Of a DNA stretch of 64,000 nucleotides, positions 22,759 to 34,538 are shown piece by piece (the first letter of the stretch is position 1; each line of letters starts with the position of its first letter). The stretch is from Trichoplax adhaerens (lineage: Eukaryota > Placozoa > Uniplacotomia > Trichoplacea > Trichoplacidae), in the NCBI RefSeq assembly GCF_000150275.1, contig NW_002060964.1, positions 301,643-365,642 on the forward strand, in the 5' to 3' direction. The translations under genes were made by a program, and so were the position numbers. The notes under the pieces are model-generated. The model saw only the letters and a list, made by a program, of their open reading frames with translations, ran no database searches and had not been told where the DNA came from.

Positions 22759-24378
22759 TTACTTGATGGGCTTCAAGTCTTAACTGCTAATATTGATATA
22801 GCCTTTATCATTGTATGACTATTTTTGTTTGACAGTTATGATATTACTAATTAACGTTTTATTCGGTTAAATTGAATAATAAATTACTTGTATTTTCCTA
22901 AGATAAATTTATTATTAATATTATGCATCACATAGTCAGCTATTTAGGATGTATTGAACTCTGCGAAACTGTCAGTTCTGTTGCAGATCGCTGATTGAAC
23001 GATCATCTTATCAAATTTTACAGAGGCAGATACTAAGGAACGAACTTGGAGGACAAAAGTAACACTTTTATTTCTTATGTTCGACCGAATCCAACTGATA
23101 TTCTTTAGCCTGCGTGTAAAAGATATAATTAGGTACAGATAAATACTCTATAATGCAATACGGCTTATATTTACAAGGCATTTTATTTGCTATAATACAT
23201 AGGAATTACTTTTGTATCGATCGCGAAATAATAAGCCAGTTTTAACAAGTATTATTCCCAAATAATCTACTTATATTATATACCGATATTAGTTAATGAA
23301 AACATTCCAATATTGCTACTTTCTGATTTATTTGGTGATGCTCTTTGATAGGATAAGCATTCTTAACCAATAATGATTGATTGATCTTCTAAATCCTACT
23401 ATCGTAAATAACAGCATAGAATTTGAACATGGAGATGTTTTCATAGGTAATAATCATGTAATTGACCGCAACACAAATGTATAGATGTAAGTTCATGTAA
23501 ACTTTAAAGTTTGATGGCTTATGTTTAAGCCATACTTTCTCCAACCTTCAGATTTTGCTAAGCTGTTGGTTCAATTCCATATATTACTACTTGCGGGTAT
23601 GTACTTTATTTATCTATTACATTATTTACAATCCAATGGTTACAGTATTACATTATTTTTTATATGCGTTGCGAATAATCATTAAAATATGTGTATCGTT
23701 ACACTAATACACTAAGTCCGAACCGTAGCGTAATGCCACGTCTGATAATTATAATTATAATAGATAAGTTATAAGTTATAATTATCGTAGATTACGAATT
23801 ATCAACATCTTATGCTATCAAAATGCTTATTTGTATCGAGTCTAGGAATTTAGCAAACTTAAACATCCGTATAGTACGATGCTGCTAAGTTACAAAATGA
23901 TCCGTTACTGTTACAACTAGAATCTTATGAAAAGGAAAGTCTTAAGACTTCTTCGGCATTGCTTCGCACGATCATTCAATTACTTTGCTAATGTATGTTC
24001 AGTGCAACCTTCAGTAAAGTCTATTAATTAGTAGCAAAGTGCGAGCTGCATTTTATGATAAGTATCACTAGTCAACCACAAGATCCACCACAATATGAGT
24101 ATCCTAGCTTCGTATACTACCAAAGATTACGAAATAATACTGCCTGCCAAATTTTCGCTTAGGCAATGTGGCTCTTCTTATTGTATAACATAACTGCAAT
24201 GATTCTAAACCTCAATTAAACACCCTACTCTATCTAAGAGATTGTTTGCTCTATTATTCAGATTCTTAGAATGTTCGACTAATCTTATTCATATAAATTC
24301 TTTTATAATCGTAAATTTAAGACTGGATGATTTTTGGTCCATACTTATCTTTTGAGTTGATAAAATTAAATTAATGTG
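22759..24378. other. Intergenic, no gene seen
   Basis: AT-rich spacer up to the assembly gap. No frame, repeat family or RNA gene stands out. Confidence 0.5.
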
Positions 24379-24428
24379 NNNNNNNNNNNNNNNNNNNNNN
24401 NNNNNNNNNNNNNNNNNNNNNNNNNNNN
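24379..24428. other. Assembly gap (50 N)
   Basis: A run of exactly 50 N between contigs; the true distance may differ. Confidence 1.
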
Positions 24429-25667
24429 CCAAAGTATGCCAATATAATATATTGGTAGTTTACATGAACTATCAAATGCACTTATTTTTTGCGTTTAAAT
24501 TATGCCTATAATGTAAGTAGCTGCTGCCATCGTAGACTAAAACTTTTTTCTAGTCAATATTTTATAAAGACACTAAATTCTTAATAGTAAGATTCATTTT
24601 GTTATTTCAGATCAGCCAAGTTGCGATTTCGAAATTAACAATCTCATAATTGTTGACATAGCACGTAATGATCATATTCAATTTCGGTATAAGATAACTT
24701 AATGATTGATTATTTAATCTCTAAGTAACGGTAACACCTTCATTACTTTTAATCCGCTTTATTTGTTGATTGTATCTTTAGATCGACAAAAGTACTTACT
24801 CATATTTATGATTTTTGATTTAGAAATAATTAATCATAGAAGATTAATTTTAATTTTTTTATTAATCTACCTTTATAGCCTCTTATAATGTAAACTGATA
24901 TTGCTAGATATTGGTATTTTGTCAAAACGAAAAAATGTTTTGTCGCACTAGGTAATACCGATAGATTGAGCATGATAAAAAATATCCCAAAATAAATAAA
25001 TTGCAAATAACTGCCAATAAACGCAGTATACAACGTATTGTAGCAGAATATTAAACGCGTAAATGTGCGAATGAACCAAACAAGGCCATTATCTAGTCTA
25101 GTATAATATCTTTTTTTTCATTTTATTTTCCTGAATCGTTTATAAAATCCATTTAATGCTGTATCGTAAAATTTAAATGGAAAATAAGATATTTAGGAAA
25201 TCCGTCTCGTCTAGGGGCTGATAAAATAAAGCAATGCACATTAATTGGTAAATGCTTTTCCAAGTCGAATAAATAAATTGTCGAGCAATTACATCTATAA
25301 TGTTAATTTTGGTAGCAATTACAGACTCCATTGTACTAACTGTGTTGCTGAAAAATGAACAAATATCAAATATTGCCAAATTGATCATAGACATTTTACA
25401 TTATAGCAAGATCACATCTATAATCATTAACACTCTCGGATATTTTTATATTCATACAGCAACCTTATGTGTTGCAAAACTCCAACTACAACATGGTGTT
25501 TTTGCTATTTATTCTATTGAATGTCAAGTAAATGTTTCTTCAATTGTGTACTTAGTCACTTGAAATTTGTTCTAATTTCATTATTTCTGGCTTTAATTAA
25601 TATAATTTATGTTTTTATATTGGCAATACTAGGGAGAAAAGATTAACGATACAGTGAACTGAAAAGA
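24429..25667. other. Intergenic upstream of copy B
   Basis: Overlapping hydrophobic frames on both strands (24830-25033 minus, 25173-25394 minus, 25300-25563 plus) reflect AT-rich composition and lack splice or domain support. The promoter of the gene at 25668 should lie here. Confidence 0.45.
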
Positions 25668-26827
25668 ATGAAAGCGATTACTGTCATTTTATTAGCAATC
25701 CTTGGTTTCAATTCTTTAGCCCATGGAAATAAGGTTAGAGTGATGTATCTCATTTTTTTTACCTTTAAGTATATGTTAGATTTAATAAGTGTAAGAATTT
25801 GTATTTTAGTAATTTATTATTTGCATGGACTTATAGTATTCTTGTCAAATAAAATATATAAAAATCGCCAAATTTAAGGGAAAAAACTCGGTATCTTATT
25901 TAGTTTAACTATTATTTCGATTAGGGAAAAAGAGATGTTACATCGCATTCTTTAAAATATGAAATAGACCATGGCGCTTTAAACTCATGCAAACTACCCA
26001 GCATTAAAGTTAGAACCTTTTGCAACACTATGAATGCTTCCGTTCCATCGTATATTGTGGATACAGCTGCTAAGCAAATGAATTATATCGTAGATTATAT
26101 GAATACTCAAACATCTAAATACACTTCTGCGTGTGTTACTGCTGCTCGAGATATTGTCTGTAAAGGACTATTACCCCAATGCTCTTCTGATTTTAGAATA
26201 TTATCATTCCTGAGCACAAGTAAATCTTGCCAATCAATTAATTCATGCCCAACAGGTTTATTTACTGCCATTGGTAGAACTTCTGCTGCACTATGCAGCC
26301 TGTCCGGCAAGCAGTACAGTCTTACTACCTGTGTTAACCCAGCAATAACCAACATTAATTCCGTTCATTGCCACGCTTTACCAAATATTACCGTACCTTC
26401 TTGGATCGTTCCAGTTTTAAAAGCACAAGGAAATGCGATTAATGCGCAGCGATTAGCATATAGTCTTGTTGGAGTTGAACAAAGTTGTACTAGTCAATGG
26501 ACAAACTTTTTATGTCGCTCTCTAGTAAGTTGCAATCATGATCAAAATCGAATTATTAGCTTTGGCTGGAGTAAAGAAGAATGCACTTCCTCGCTGAAGT
26601 GGTAAGCTTAAGTAGCCATTTCAATTTATTGCGAGATCTTGCTCTCTGCTGATTAATTCATAATATCTATTTGAATTAATTTTAGTTTACCTGCGATCTT
26701 AAAGACATCAACGGAAGACCAATTTGATTGCAATATCTTTCCTAGTAAATCGGATAGTGCTGGATTATCATCTCATTTTAGTTTAATTGCAGCTACTTGG
26801 TTATTAGCTGTATGGATATCTGAGTAA
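25668..26827 (+). CDS. Secreted, probably GPI-anchored 16-cysteine protein with Frizzled-like CRD pattern, copy B
   Basis: Paralog of the gene at 18469-20097, same strand and identical architecture. Exons are 25668-25733, 25925-26601 and 26686-26827; 294 residues. Exon 1 encodes the signal peptide MKAITVILLAILGFNSLAHG. Both copies end exon 1 at HGNK|, and both end exon 2 inside a TG|T cysteine codon. All 16 mature cysteines are kept in order, including SCKLP, FCNTM, IVCKGLLPQC and GWSKEECTS. The tail, SDSAGLSSHF plus a hydrophobic stretch and a final E, again fits GPI attachment. Intron 1 is 191 bases against 655 in copy A, because copy A's intron contains a tandem repeat. Function inferred only as an extracellular surface protein. 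Confidence 0.8.
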
Positions 26828-27360
26828 TCGAATTGTTGTTCACCTTAGATGCATTCATTAATAATAATTCATATTATACTAGATAGTCCGTTTGCTTACG
26901 TTCTCTGCCTATTGCCTTATAGAAATAGCATCAAAAGATTTATCTTAAACATTTAGAAACTGAAAATGGATACCGAAATTTAGGAGGGTATTATATTGCC
27001 TTTGCTAGCCAATTGTGCAATATTTGATCAAGATTTTGGTTTCTTCAATTACATAGACATGAAATAAAACGAGCTAATAAAACTGTTATTCTTATCTACT
27101 CTGCAAATATATATTAATGCCACATACTAATGAATGTTCCAGTTAAACTGCAATATCATTTGCAGTATATTTGGAAGTTAAAAGCGTATTTTAAAGATTA
27201 AGTACTAGCTCTTGTAGAATTTGATATTTGTAAGTAAGCTTTAAAAATAAAATACATCTAAAACCTCTTAGTGCGGTGTCAGTTATTTCCTGTGTTCGCA
27301 TTCTGTGAAGTACTAAGAGCCGGAGTACCTAGAATTCTTATATTTTAAGGCCCAATCGTA
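26828..27360. other. Intergenic, no gene seen
   Basis: Spacer downstream of copy B; probably includes its 3' UTR. Nothing further recognised. Confidence 0.4.
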
Positions 27361-27815
27361 ACACTTTAAGTAATCATCAATTAGGTTATTTTATGAAATG
27401 ATTGGTTAATTGTTTAAAATTAATAATAATTAGATGCTTTATAAGTGATCATCAACTAGGTTATTTTATAAAATGACTGGTTAGTTTATAAAATTGATAA
27501 AGATTCGGTGACTTTATAAGTAATCATCAAATATATTATTTTATAAAATGACTGGTTAGCTTTACAAAATTAGTAATGATTCGATGACTTTATAATCATC
27601 AAGTGAGTAACGTTATAAAAATGACTGGTTTGCTTGATAACATTAGTACTGAATTGATGACTTTATAAATAGTCCTCAACTTGGTTATTTTAGAAATGAT
27701 TGCTTAGCTGCATAAAATTAGTAATTATATGATAACTTTATAAATAAATATAATCAGCAACTGGGTTATTTTATAAATGACTGTTTGGCTTCATAAAATT
27801 ATTAGCTCAGTAAAC
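27361..27815. repeat. Degenerate tandem array, ~75-bp unit, about six copies
   Basis: Units start near 27373, 27448, 27523, 27595, 27672 and 27753. Each follows the order atcatcaa, ggttattttataaaatgac, tggtta, cataaaatta, gactttataa. No coding content. Confidence 0.85.
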
Positions 27816-28175
27816 TTATCGTCCTATGTACACTCTATCGGTGCTCGCGGATACAGAAGGATGACATAAAATTGAGTTATATTTATAATAAAGAAGATTC
27901 TAGACTTGATTCTAGCGAAAACTAGTATCTGTATTTAACCCCCATTGGAAGCAGTTCCTGTGTTATAATAGTACTTGCAACATCGTTGAATCACATAATT
28001 TAAGCTGAATATGTCTGTCGTACAGATGCATAGCTAGCGCAACTCGAATTTTATTCATTTAACAAACTCCAATTTGAATTCTATATTAATTAAGCCTTGC
28101 TGAAGCCTTAATATCCTATTAGATTGGACGTAGAGATCAATCTCGATGTGGCTGTATCATTTTTAATTGGAAAAG

Positions 28176-28445
28176 ATGAATGACCAATCTACTGAGTCGA
28201 TCAGCTTTCAACAATTAGAATGGTTATTGAGAATAGGTTTAGAATATTATCAATCCAGTAGTCTTAATAAAGTAGTATCGTGCTACAGACTAGCATTAGA
28301 CAACATGAAAGTGATCGCCGAAGGGACTGTAGAACTTGATCAACTTCGATACAAAGTTTATCTCTCTCTTTGTGACATGTATCTTGTAAGAAACGAATTG
28401 ATGAATGCATTTCATTTTATTAAAAGCCAACAATTGAGGCTGTAA
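28176..28445 (+). CDS. Short TPR-like protein or remnant of a TPR gene (89 aa)
   Basis: The frame opens MNDQSTESISFQQLEWLLRI and ends at 28445. Residues about 12-89 have the helix-pair look of a TPR: LRIGLEYYQSSSLNKVVSCY, then RYKVYLSLCDMYLVRNELMN. This mirrors the first ~80 residues of the 541-residue TPR protein on the opposite strand at 30741-32366 (GRKYQQ..EQALIYFNKAI, then YYIYFDMADSYKGQSQWKEA). The canonical downstream 42-residue repeats are missing and the frame stops cleanly, so it is either a truncated duplicate or a small adaptor. No obvious donor site near its end continues it. Confidence 0.45.
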   Translation: MNDQSTESISFQQLEWLLRIGLEYYQSSSLNKVVSCYRLALDNMKVIAEGTVELDQLRYKVYLSLCDMYLVRNELMNAFHFIKSQQLRL

Positions 28446-30740
28446 ATTGACTGAAATTCAGATTGTAAAGTTTAGTCTCGGAAGAGAGAAAATAACTATT
28501 TTATTGATGAGGTGTTCCATAGTTTGATTTATACAACAGACATGATGCTGAATAGACCGGCCTATAGACTGCTATCGATTTTGATATTCAACAGTCATTT
28601 TATGCCAAAAATAAATAAGTGGGCACTGTTATTTTAAGACCTTTCTCGTCAACAGCATGAGCTAAACATCTAAAGCGTAAAGATTGTGAGATAAACGACT
28701 ACAGTTTTTTAATTCATCACTCCACTCGCTAATCATCGTGTATCGAAAGCCTAGGCTAATATGTATGTTTCTCATCATGTTTTAACTCCTAACTTCCTAT
28801 CACTGGATGCAAGCTACTGAAACGATTAATTTCTAATTCTATCTCGGTTGTAACTATTTTTACAATCTAATTTACTCCTGTTATTACTTTCATAATTGCT
28901 TGCAAACTATACAGTATACTGTTACTGAATTGTACTTGGTATGACCACAGTACTCTAACTCGAGCGAACCTATTGAACCTATTATCGATTCCTATTTCTT
29001 GTATAATTCTTAATTGCTATTAGATATACCTCACAGATTATCGAACTAACAATCTTTATATAATCAAAAGAAAAAAGAATATAGACTATATTGTCTACCT
29101 ACGTTGAATTTATGGCCTTATATTTATATGATAGTTAATTTACGATCGTATAGACTATATTGCCTACATACGTTGAATTTATGGCCTTGTTTTCATATGA
29201 TAGTTAATTTATAGTCAATCTAAAAATCAATTCACTACATTAATCCTAGGATAGTCATAAAAGTTCATCAGCAACTTTCAGAGCTGCTATAATCTTGCCG
29301 AGGCATACCGTTATATAATCACAATACATATATATGAATACTACTTAAGATAATTCCATGAAAAGTATCTCCCATTCATTATTCTACCACTACTAGCAAA
29401 GGATATATTCCTATCGCTATAATTGACAAAATCTGGCAAATCATGCATTACAAATAGCTAAGATATATGGGCTAGAGTTAGCGTTTGTCGTTTTCGTTTA
29501 ATTATCAATTTATAACTATATCTATATCAAGTACAGTTTAGTGTCTAATTGGCCATGCTAATACTACACAACATTTCTGTACGGCTGTCTCTTCCTTATC
29601 GTTTTTCCCGTTCTAACAGTGATATAAAACACTCCTAACTTGATTTTAAGCCCAAGTAATACTATCTGTCGCGATAGGTGGATATCGAAAAGCGACCTCT
29701 TTTTAGCCTTAGCCAGTATAAAGTTATCATTAAAAGATTGAAATGGAGGAGTTTAGACCATATTGTATTCATCTATGTAACATCAAGATCTGTTTTGACC
29801 ATTATTTATTAAACGCACTCTAAAATTATTACATGACTCAGCGTATCATTTCTTTAACAATAGTAAAATCGCAGTCTATATCAATATAATAACTTAGACC
29901 AGTGGAAAAACCAGGAAGAAAGCAGTCTGTATAATGCTAGGAAAATCACTGAAAGCTTCTTTACCAAATCTGAGGAATAAAAATATCACTCTTGTGCCTA
30001 ATAGCGTTTACGATGAGGCACTTATATGGTGTTCGAGTTGAGTACATCAATCAAAAGTAACAAGATATTATCGTTCTGCTTAAGGTGAATTAATAGCTAT
30101 AATAACACATAGTGAATATAATTCAGATTGATCTCTAGCAAACTACCAGTATATTGCAATTAGACTGTATTTGAATGAAAAATTATCTCCAATTTGAATA
30201 ACATTGATTGATTATATTATACATAAACGTTTCGTAGAATTGGCCTAGCATGCAATGGACCTGTGATGATTAAGTTTAAAGATTAATTTAATCTCTGCTT
30301 TTATTATTTGACGAACAGTAAAAAAAAAAAAATTAGTCGTTTACAATGAACCAGCATGTTTCAAATCAATCTAAAAAATAATTATAAGTTTTACGGAAAA
30401 AAAGATCAAAATGCACTCTATAAAGCTTCATGCAAAATTTAATGATTGTTAATAAAATAAGGAAGACAAGGCGATTCCATTAATTCAATGGCATATGCAG
30501 CCGCCTATGTCAAGGTACTGTTCTATGGCTACGCGTATTTGAATTAAAATGGCTAGTCTCAACTTTATTACTAACTAAAGCATTTCCGACTGTACTAGAT
30601 TGAAGAAATGAATTCGACAGTGGCTGTTTTTGAGCCGGATTGCGACGCATAGCTTGTATTCATTTTTATAGATTTTTGTATCAGGAGCAATGCTTTATAA
30701 TTATTTCCTACTTTTAGTTATGATGGCCGATGATCAATCG
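28446..30740. other. Intergenic, one tandem duplication
   Basis: AT-rich spacer without a supported gene. A ~69-bp unit is duplicated in tandem at 29082-29216 (tagactatattgtctacc / tagactatattgcctac, both followed by tacgttgaatttatggcc). Confidence 0.6.
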
Positions 30741-32366
30741 TCATGGCTTTGCAGCTTCTTCCAATTTGCGTTGTTGATCGTGACATTGGGCAATTCTTTG
30801 CTTATCCAAAACCACTTGAGCATGATCTTCTCCATAGAGATTGAGTAAAATAGCGACGGACTTTTGCAGACAGGAGATTGCCTGCGAATATTTAGACAGT
30901 TGACGATAGGCTTCTGCTTGATTTCGGTATAATTGCGCAGTGTTTGCATGGTTCTCACCCACTGTTGCTAAACAAACTTGCAGTGATTTGCTATACATGG
31001 ACAGAGCATCCGTAAGATTGCCTCGAAGCCGATGCACGTCTCCTATATTGTTATACGACATTGCAACATCGGGATGATTTTCGCCCCGGAAATCGAGGTA
31101 AATCTTGAGCGATTTATTCAACATGGTTAGAGCATCGTTGTACTTGTATCGATGCTTATAGATCAGCCCAATGGTGTTATACGACATAGCAATATCAGGA
31201 TGATGATTTCCAAGAACTGCTAGTTGAATCTTTAACGATTTACTATGCATTAATAAAGCATCATCGTACTTGTGTTTATAGCTGTAAACTTCTCCAATGT
31301 TGTTATAGGTGCTAGCAAGACTTGGATGATCATCCTTAAAGATGGTCAACTGAATCTCGAGCGATTTATGGAACATAGCCAGTGCATCGTCATGTTTACC
31401 CTGGCTCTCATAAACACTTCCAATATTGTGATAGGTTGTTGCAATATAGAGATCGTCTTTTTCAAGTCTTGTTAGTTGAATCTGTAGTGATTTATTCAAC
31501 ATGGATAGAGCTTCATCGTACTTGCCTTGATTACTACAGACAAGCCCAATATTATGATAGGATATAGCAATATTTGGATGATTGTCACCCAGTTGTACTA
31601 GTTTAATCTTCAGTGATTTGTTATACATCGATAGTGCATCATCATATTTGCCTTGATGCTTGTAAATTCCACCAAATTTATCGTAGAAGATACTAATACT
31701 GGGATGATTTTCACCAACTTTGATCAATTGGGCTTTGAACGACTTATCCAACACGGATAATGCTTCATCATATTTTCCCTGCTTGCTATAAATGTCTCCA
31801 ATATTATGAGAGAGCTCAGCAACATCGAGATGATCATTGCCCTTAATCGATAGTTGAAACCGAAGCGATTTTTCGTACATGGCTATGGCTTCATCATACT
31901 TGCCTTGCTTACTGTAAGCAAGGCCAATATTACTGTAGGACTCACTGACCTCGATGCTATCCATGCCTAATGATTTCAATTTCATTTTAAACGATTTCTT
32001 ATAATCATTCAGGGCGCCATCAGTATCATCTCGTAGTAGTTTGATATCTCCTTGCCTATCGATACACTCTGCAATCTTGATTTTATCCTTTAATTTCTCT
32101 GCCAAGTTTTCTGCTTTTTGACTCCATTCATTAGCTTCCTTCCATTGACTTTGCCCTTTATAGGAGTCAGCCATGTCAAAGTAAATATAATATTGAAGTT
32201 GATAAAGACGATTACTACTATGATGTTTCGACTTGATTTGAGCTATAGCCTTATTGAAATAAATCAAGGCTTGTTCATAATTACACTCTTGCTGATATTT
32301 CCGACCCTTTTCATGAAGCGAATTGATTTCGTTCCGAAAACTCGACTTGGTAGATTTATTACCCAT
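30741..32366 (-). CDS. Tandem-TPR protein, ten 42-residue repeats, predicted N-myristoylated (541 aa)
   Basis: Intronless. After a ~120-residue N-terminal part that itself contains two less regular TPR-like helix pairs, residues 122-541 are exactly ten repeats of 42 residues. The consensus is (Y/L)NKSLKIQL...G.(N/D)HP.(I/V)A.SY.NIG.(I/V)Y..QGKYD(E/D)ALSM, the kinesin-light-chain/TPR_12 type. Such 42-residue repeats form a superhelix that binds peptides or other proteins. The start MGNKSTKSS fits an N-myristoylation signal (G2, with Ser/Thr at 5 and 6 and a basic residue), suggesting membrane attachment; this is prediction. No catalytic or NB-ARC domain is present in this frame. Placozoan genomes carry many such TPR genes (general knowledge). 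High identity between repeats suggests recent intragenic duplication. Confidence 0.9.
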   Translation of the reverse strand: MGNKSTKSSFRNEINSLHEKGRKYQQECNYEQALIYFNKAIAQIKSKHHSSNRLYQLQYYIYFDMADSYKGQSQWKEANEWSQKAENLAEKLKDKIKIAECIDRQGDIKLLRDDTDGALNDYKKSFKMKLKSLGMDSIEVSESYSNIGLAYSKQGKYDEAIAMYEKSLRFQLSIKGNDHLDVAELSHNIGDIYSKQGKYDEALSVLDKSFKAQLIKVGENHPSISIFYDKFGGIYKHQGKYDDALSMYNKSLKIKLVQLGDNHPNIAISYHNIGLVCSNQGKYDEALSMLNKSLQIQLTRLEKDDLYIATTYHNIGSVYESQGKHDDALAMFHKSLEIQLTIFKDDHPSLASTYNNIGEVYSYKHKYDDALLMHSKSLKIQLAVLGNHHPDIAMSYNTIGLIYKHRYKYNDALTMLNKSLKIYLDFRGENHPDVAMSYNNIGDVHRLRGNLTDALSMYSKSLQVCLATVGENHANTAQLYRNQAEAYRQLSKYSQAISCLQKSVAILLNLYGEDHAQVVLDKQRIAQCHDQQRKLEEAAKP

Positions 32367-34367
32367 ATTTCAGTTTTGAACCTCAATGAAGAGATGGAGC
32401 GTGAAAAAGTCAATTTTCTATACCATTCTTGACCTAAAACAAAACTTTAATGGTGTGATTATGCATGGAATGGATTGATAGTATCATCTAAAATAGTGAT
32501 CTTTCATTATACAGGAAGATTTCGTAGACTATCTCAATCAGAAATGGATTCAAGTCGATAAAATTGGATACTTTATACTTAGTTAACGTTTGTTAGCGCC
32601 CATCCATCATTGCATCAGCGTTAACAGAGAGCAGCGACTAAATTGCACATGCTTTAGTGCAGTATTAATATCTTTGTCTACTTAGTTTCTCAAGACACGG
32701 ATAATCCAAATAATTCATCATAAAGTCCGTAATTAGCATATTTGACGTCAAGTTAGTTAAATATTAAGCATCAGACCAAATAAAAAATTAGCACAACACT
32801 AGCAGAATATCTATATTACAATAGCATTTTAATTACCAAGTATTATTTATCGATACGAAGAAACTGACTAAGTAAACTGTGGCTAGAAAGTGAATTCATA
32901 GGAAAAAGTAATACTTTAATAGCATAAGCTGTCTAATAGCTGTTAATTTTAATTTAAAGTCTTGTAATTAAACTGATTAATGTTATTACACTATATCATC
33001 ATTGATATCAATATAAAACTTGAATATCGATTATATCGTAAACCAATTCAAACATTCAAAACTATAAGAAATCATGTTTAGGGTAAGGAACAGGCTCTTA
33101 GGATTAGTTTGTATACGCCTGCATAATACGATTATAATGAATTATTACTGATTTTAATGAGGAGCGATTTTTTATTGGTCAAGACAGTTTAGGTTATGTT
33201 ATTTATTAATTAACTAAACCAAATTCTAAACGCGTATTATGCTTAATGTTGGCAATAGGGTAAGTAATAGGCAGATAGGGTTCGTATACGCCAGCATACA
33301 CGATCATAATGGGCTCATTGATTTTAATGAGGAGCGATTTTTTATTGGTCAACATAGCTTACATCATATCATTAATTGATTCATCCGTATTCTATAATAA
33401 GTACGCTCTTGCTTGTGATTCACTTGAGGCAAAAATTGAATTAAGGGATAGTCTCATTAATATGTAAAAGTTCGACAAAATAAATTGCAACCGGTTATTG
33501 TATTTCTATATTAGTTTGTAAAAGATTTCCATCTACTATCATACTAGCAAATCAAATTCAAGTTACTGATGACATTGATGTTATAAGTAAGCTCTATTAG
33601 CTTATGCCTTGAAAATATTCTACAATTCTAAGCTATCAATGCAAAACGCTACTTTAAAGTCTTCGTATTGACATAGAAGTATAAACTATCGTGCCAGGTT
33701 AAATATAATTCTTGATTACTATTTAGAATCCTTTACTCTATCGTACAGTCAATGGTATTGGACTAACGTTTACCTACTAGCAATGAGGTGGTTATTATTA
33801 GATAAGTTATCCAAAAATTGACCGATAATCATCTTATCAACGATGCTTTGTCCATTTAGATAGAAAACTGCATATTTGATATAATATTACATAATTCAAT
33901 GATGATAATTTAATGTTTGGGCGCTTTGTATATAACATATATATTCATTACAATACCAACGAATCAAATTAGAGTTGGTAATTATTCTAATGTTAGAAGG
34001 TTTGCTTTATTAGCAATTGTAGTATATTTAAAATATATTTTGATTCCAACTTAATAATGCAAAATGCCATTTAAAGTCTTTTGCGTTCACCTATAAACTA
34101 TCCCTTTAAGTCCCTTATAATTCTTGGTTATAATTTTTCAACATTATGCCCGTGAACTATTACTTCGATCACATCAAAACAGGTTTAGTAATGGACTTTA
34201 TTGAAATATCGATCCGGTACATGATTTCCGATTTGTATCGTATACTTTATTAATATAGTCATGCATTCAAAATACTGCATCTATACACATATATTTTTGT
34301 AAGCCAATTCATTAACCATTTAGGTTACAGCATATTTTAATAAATAAATTTAGAAGATATTGCTGTA
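32367..34367. other. Intergenic with two imperfect segmental duplications
   Basis: No supported gene. A ~170-bp segment is repeated at about 33077-33245 and 33247-33415; the stretch from gattttaatgaggagcgatt onward is identical for over 30 bases (33150 and 33320). A weaker ~190-bp duplication pairs about 33530-33720 with 33950-34130 (shared motif tttaaagtctt followed by tataaactat). Confidence 0.6.
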
Positions 34368-34538
34368 ATGAAAATGCTTGAAATATCTCACTTTCTCATT
34401 CAGATATCTGCCGTTCTCGCATTTTTTTCTTTAACATGGCTTGCTGTATCATTGATCTTCATCCTGCGTAGGATCGCAATGACCTTGAAAATATTCGGTC
34501 CCGAAGCAGCGTTTCGTTTCCAGGATCTTGAAACTTAA
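34368..34538 (+). CDS. Putative single-pass membrane microprotein (56 aa)
   Basis: A short ATG frame in a locally GC-richer patch within a gene-poor stretch. It opens MKMLEISHFLIQ, continues through one hydrophobic span (about residues 9-33) and then RR at 34-35. A soluble tail ends FGPEAAFRFQDLET. An in-frame stop lies shortly upstream, so the ATG is the natural start. The order of helix, positive residues and short polar tail is typical of small integral membrane proteins. It could instead be a first or single exon of something larger, although no donor is needed because the frame closes at TAA. No homolog recognised; transcript evidence would decide. Confidence 0.4.
   Translation: MKMLEISHFLIQISAVLAFFSLTWLAVSLIFILRRIAMTLKIFGPEAAFRFQDLET

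Noticed and set aside
25173-25563. Hydrophobic frames on both strands
   Set aside because: AT-rich codons produce Ile/Leu/Tyr-rich chance frames; no start context or splice evidence.
31272-32432. Several plus-strand frames
   Set aside because: Antisense shadows of the TPR gene; the regular 42-residue periodicity is only on the minus strand.
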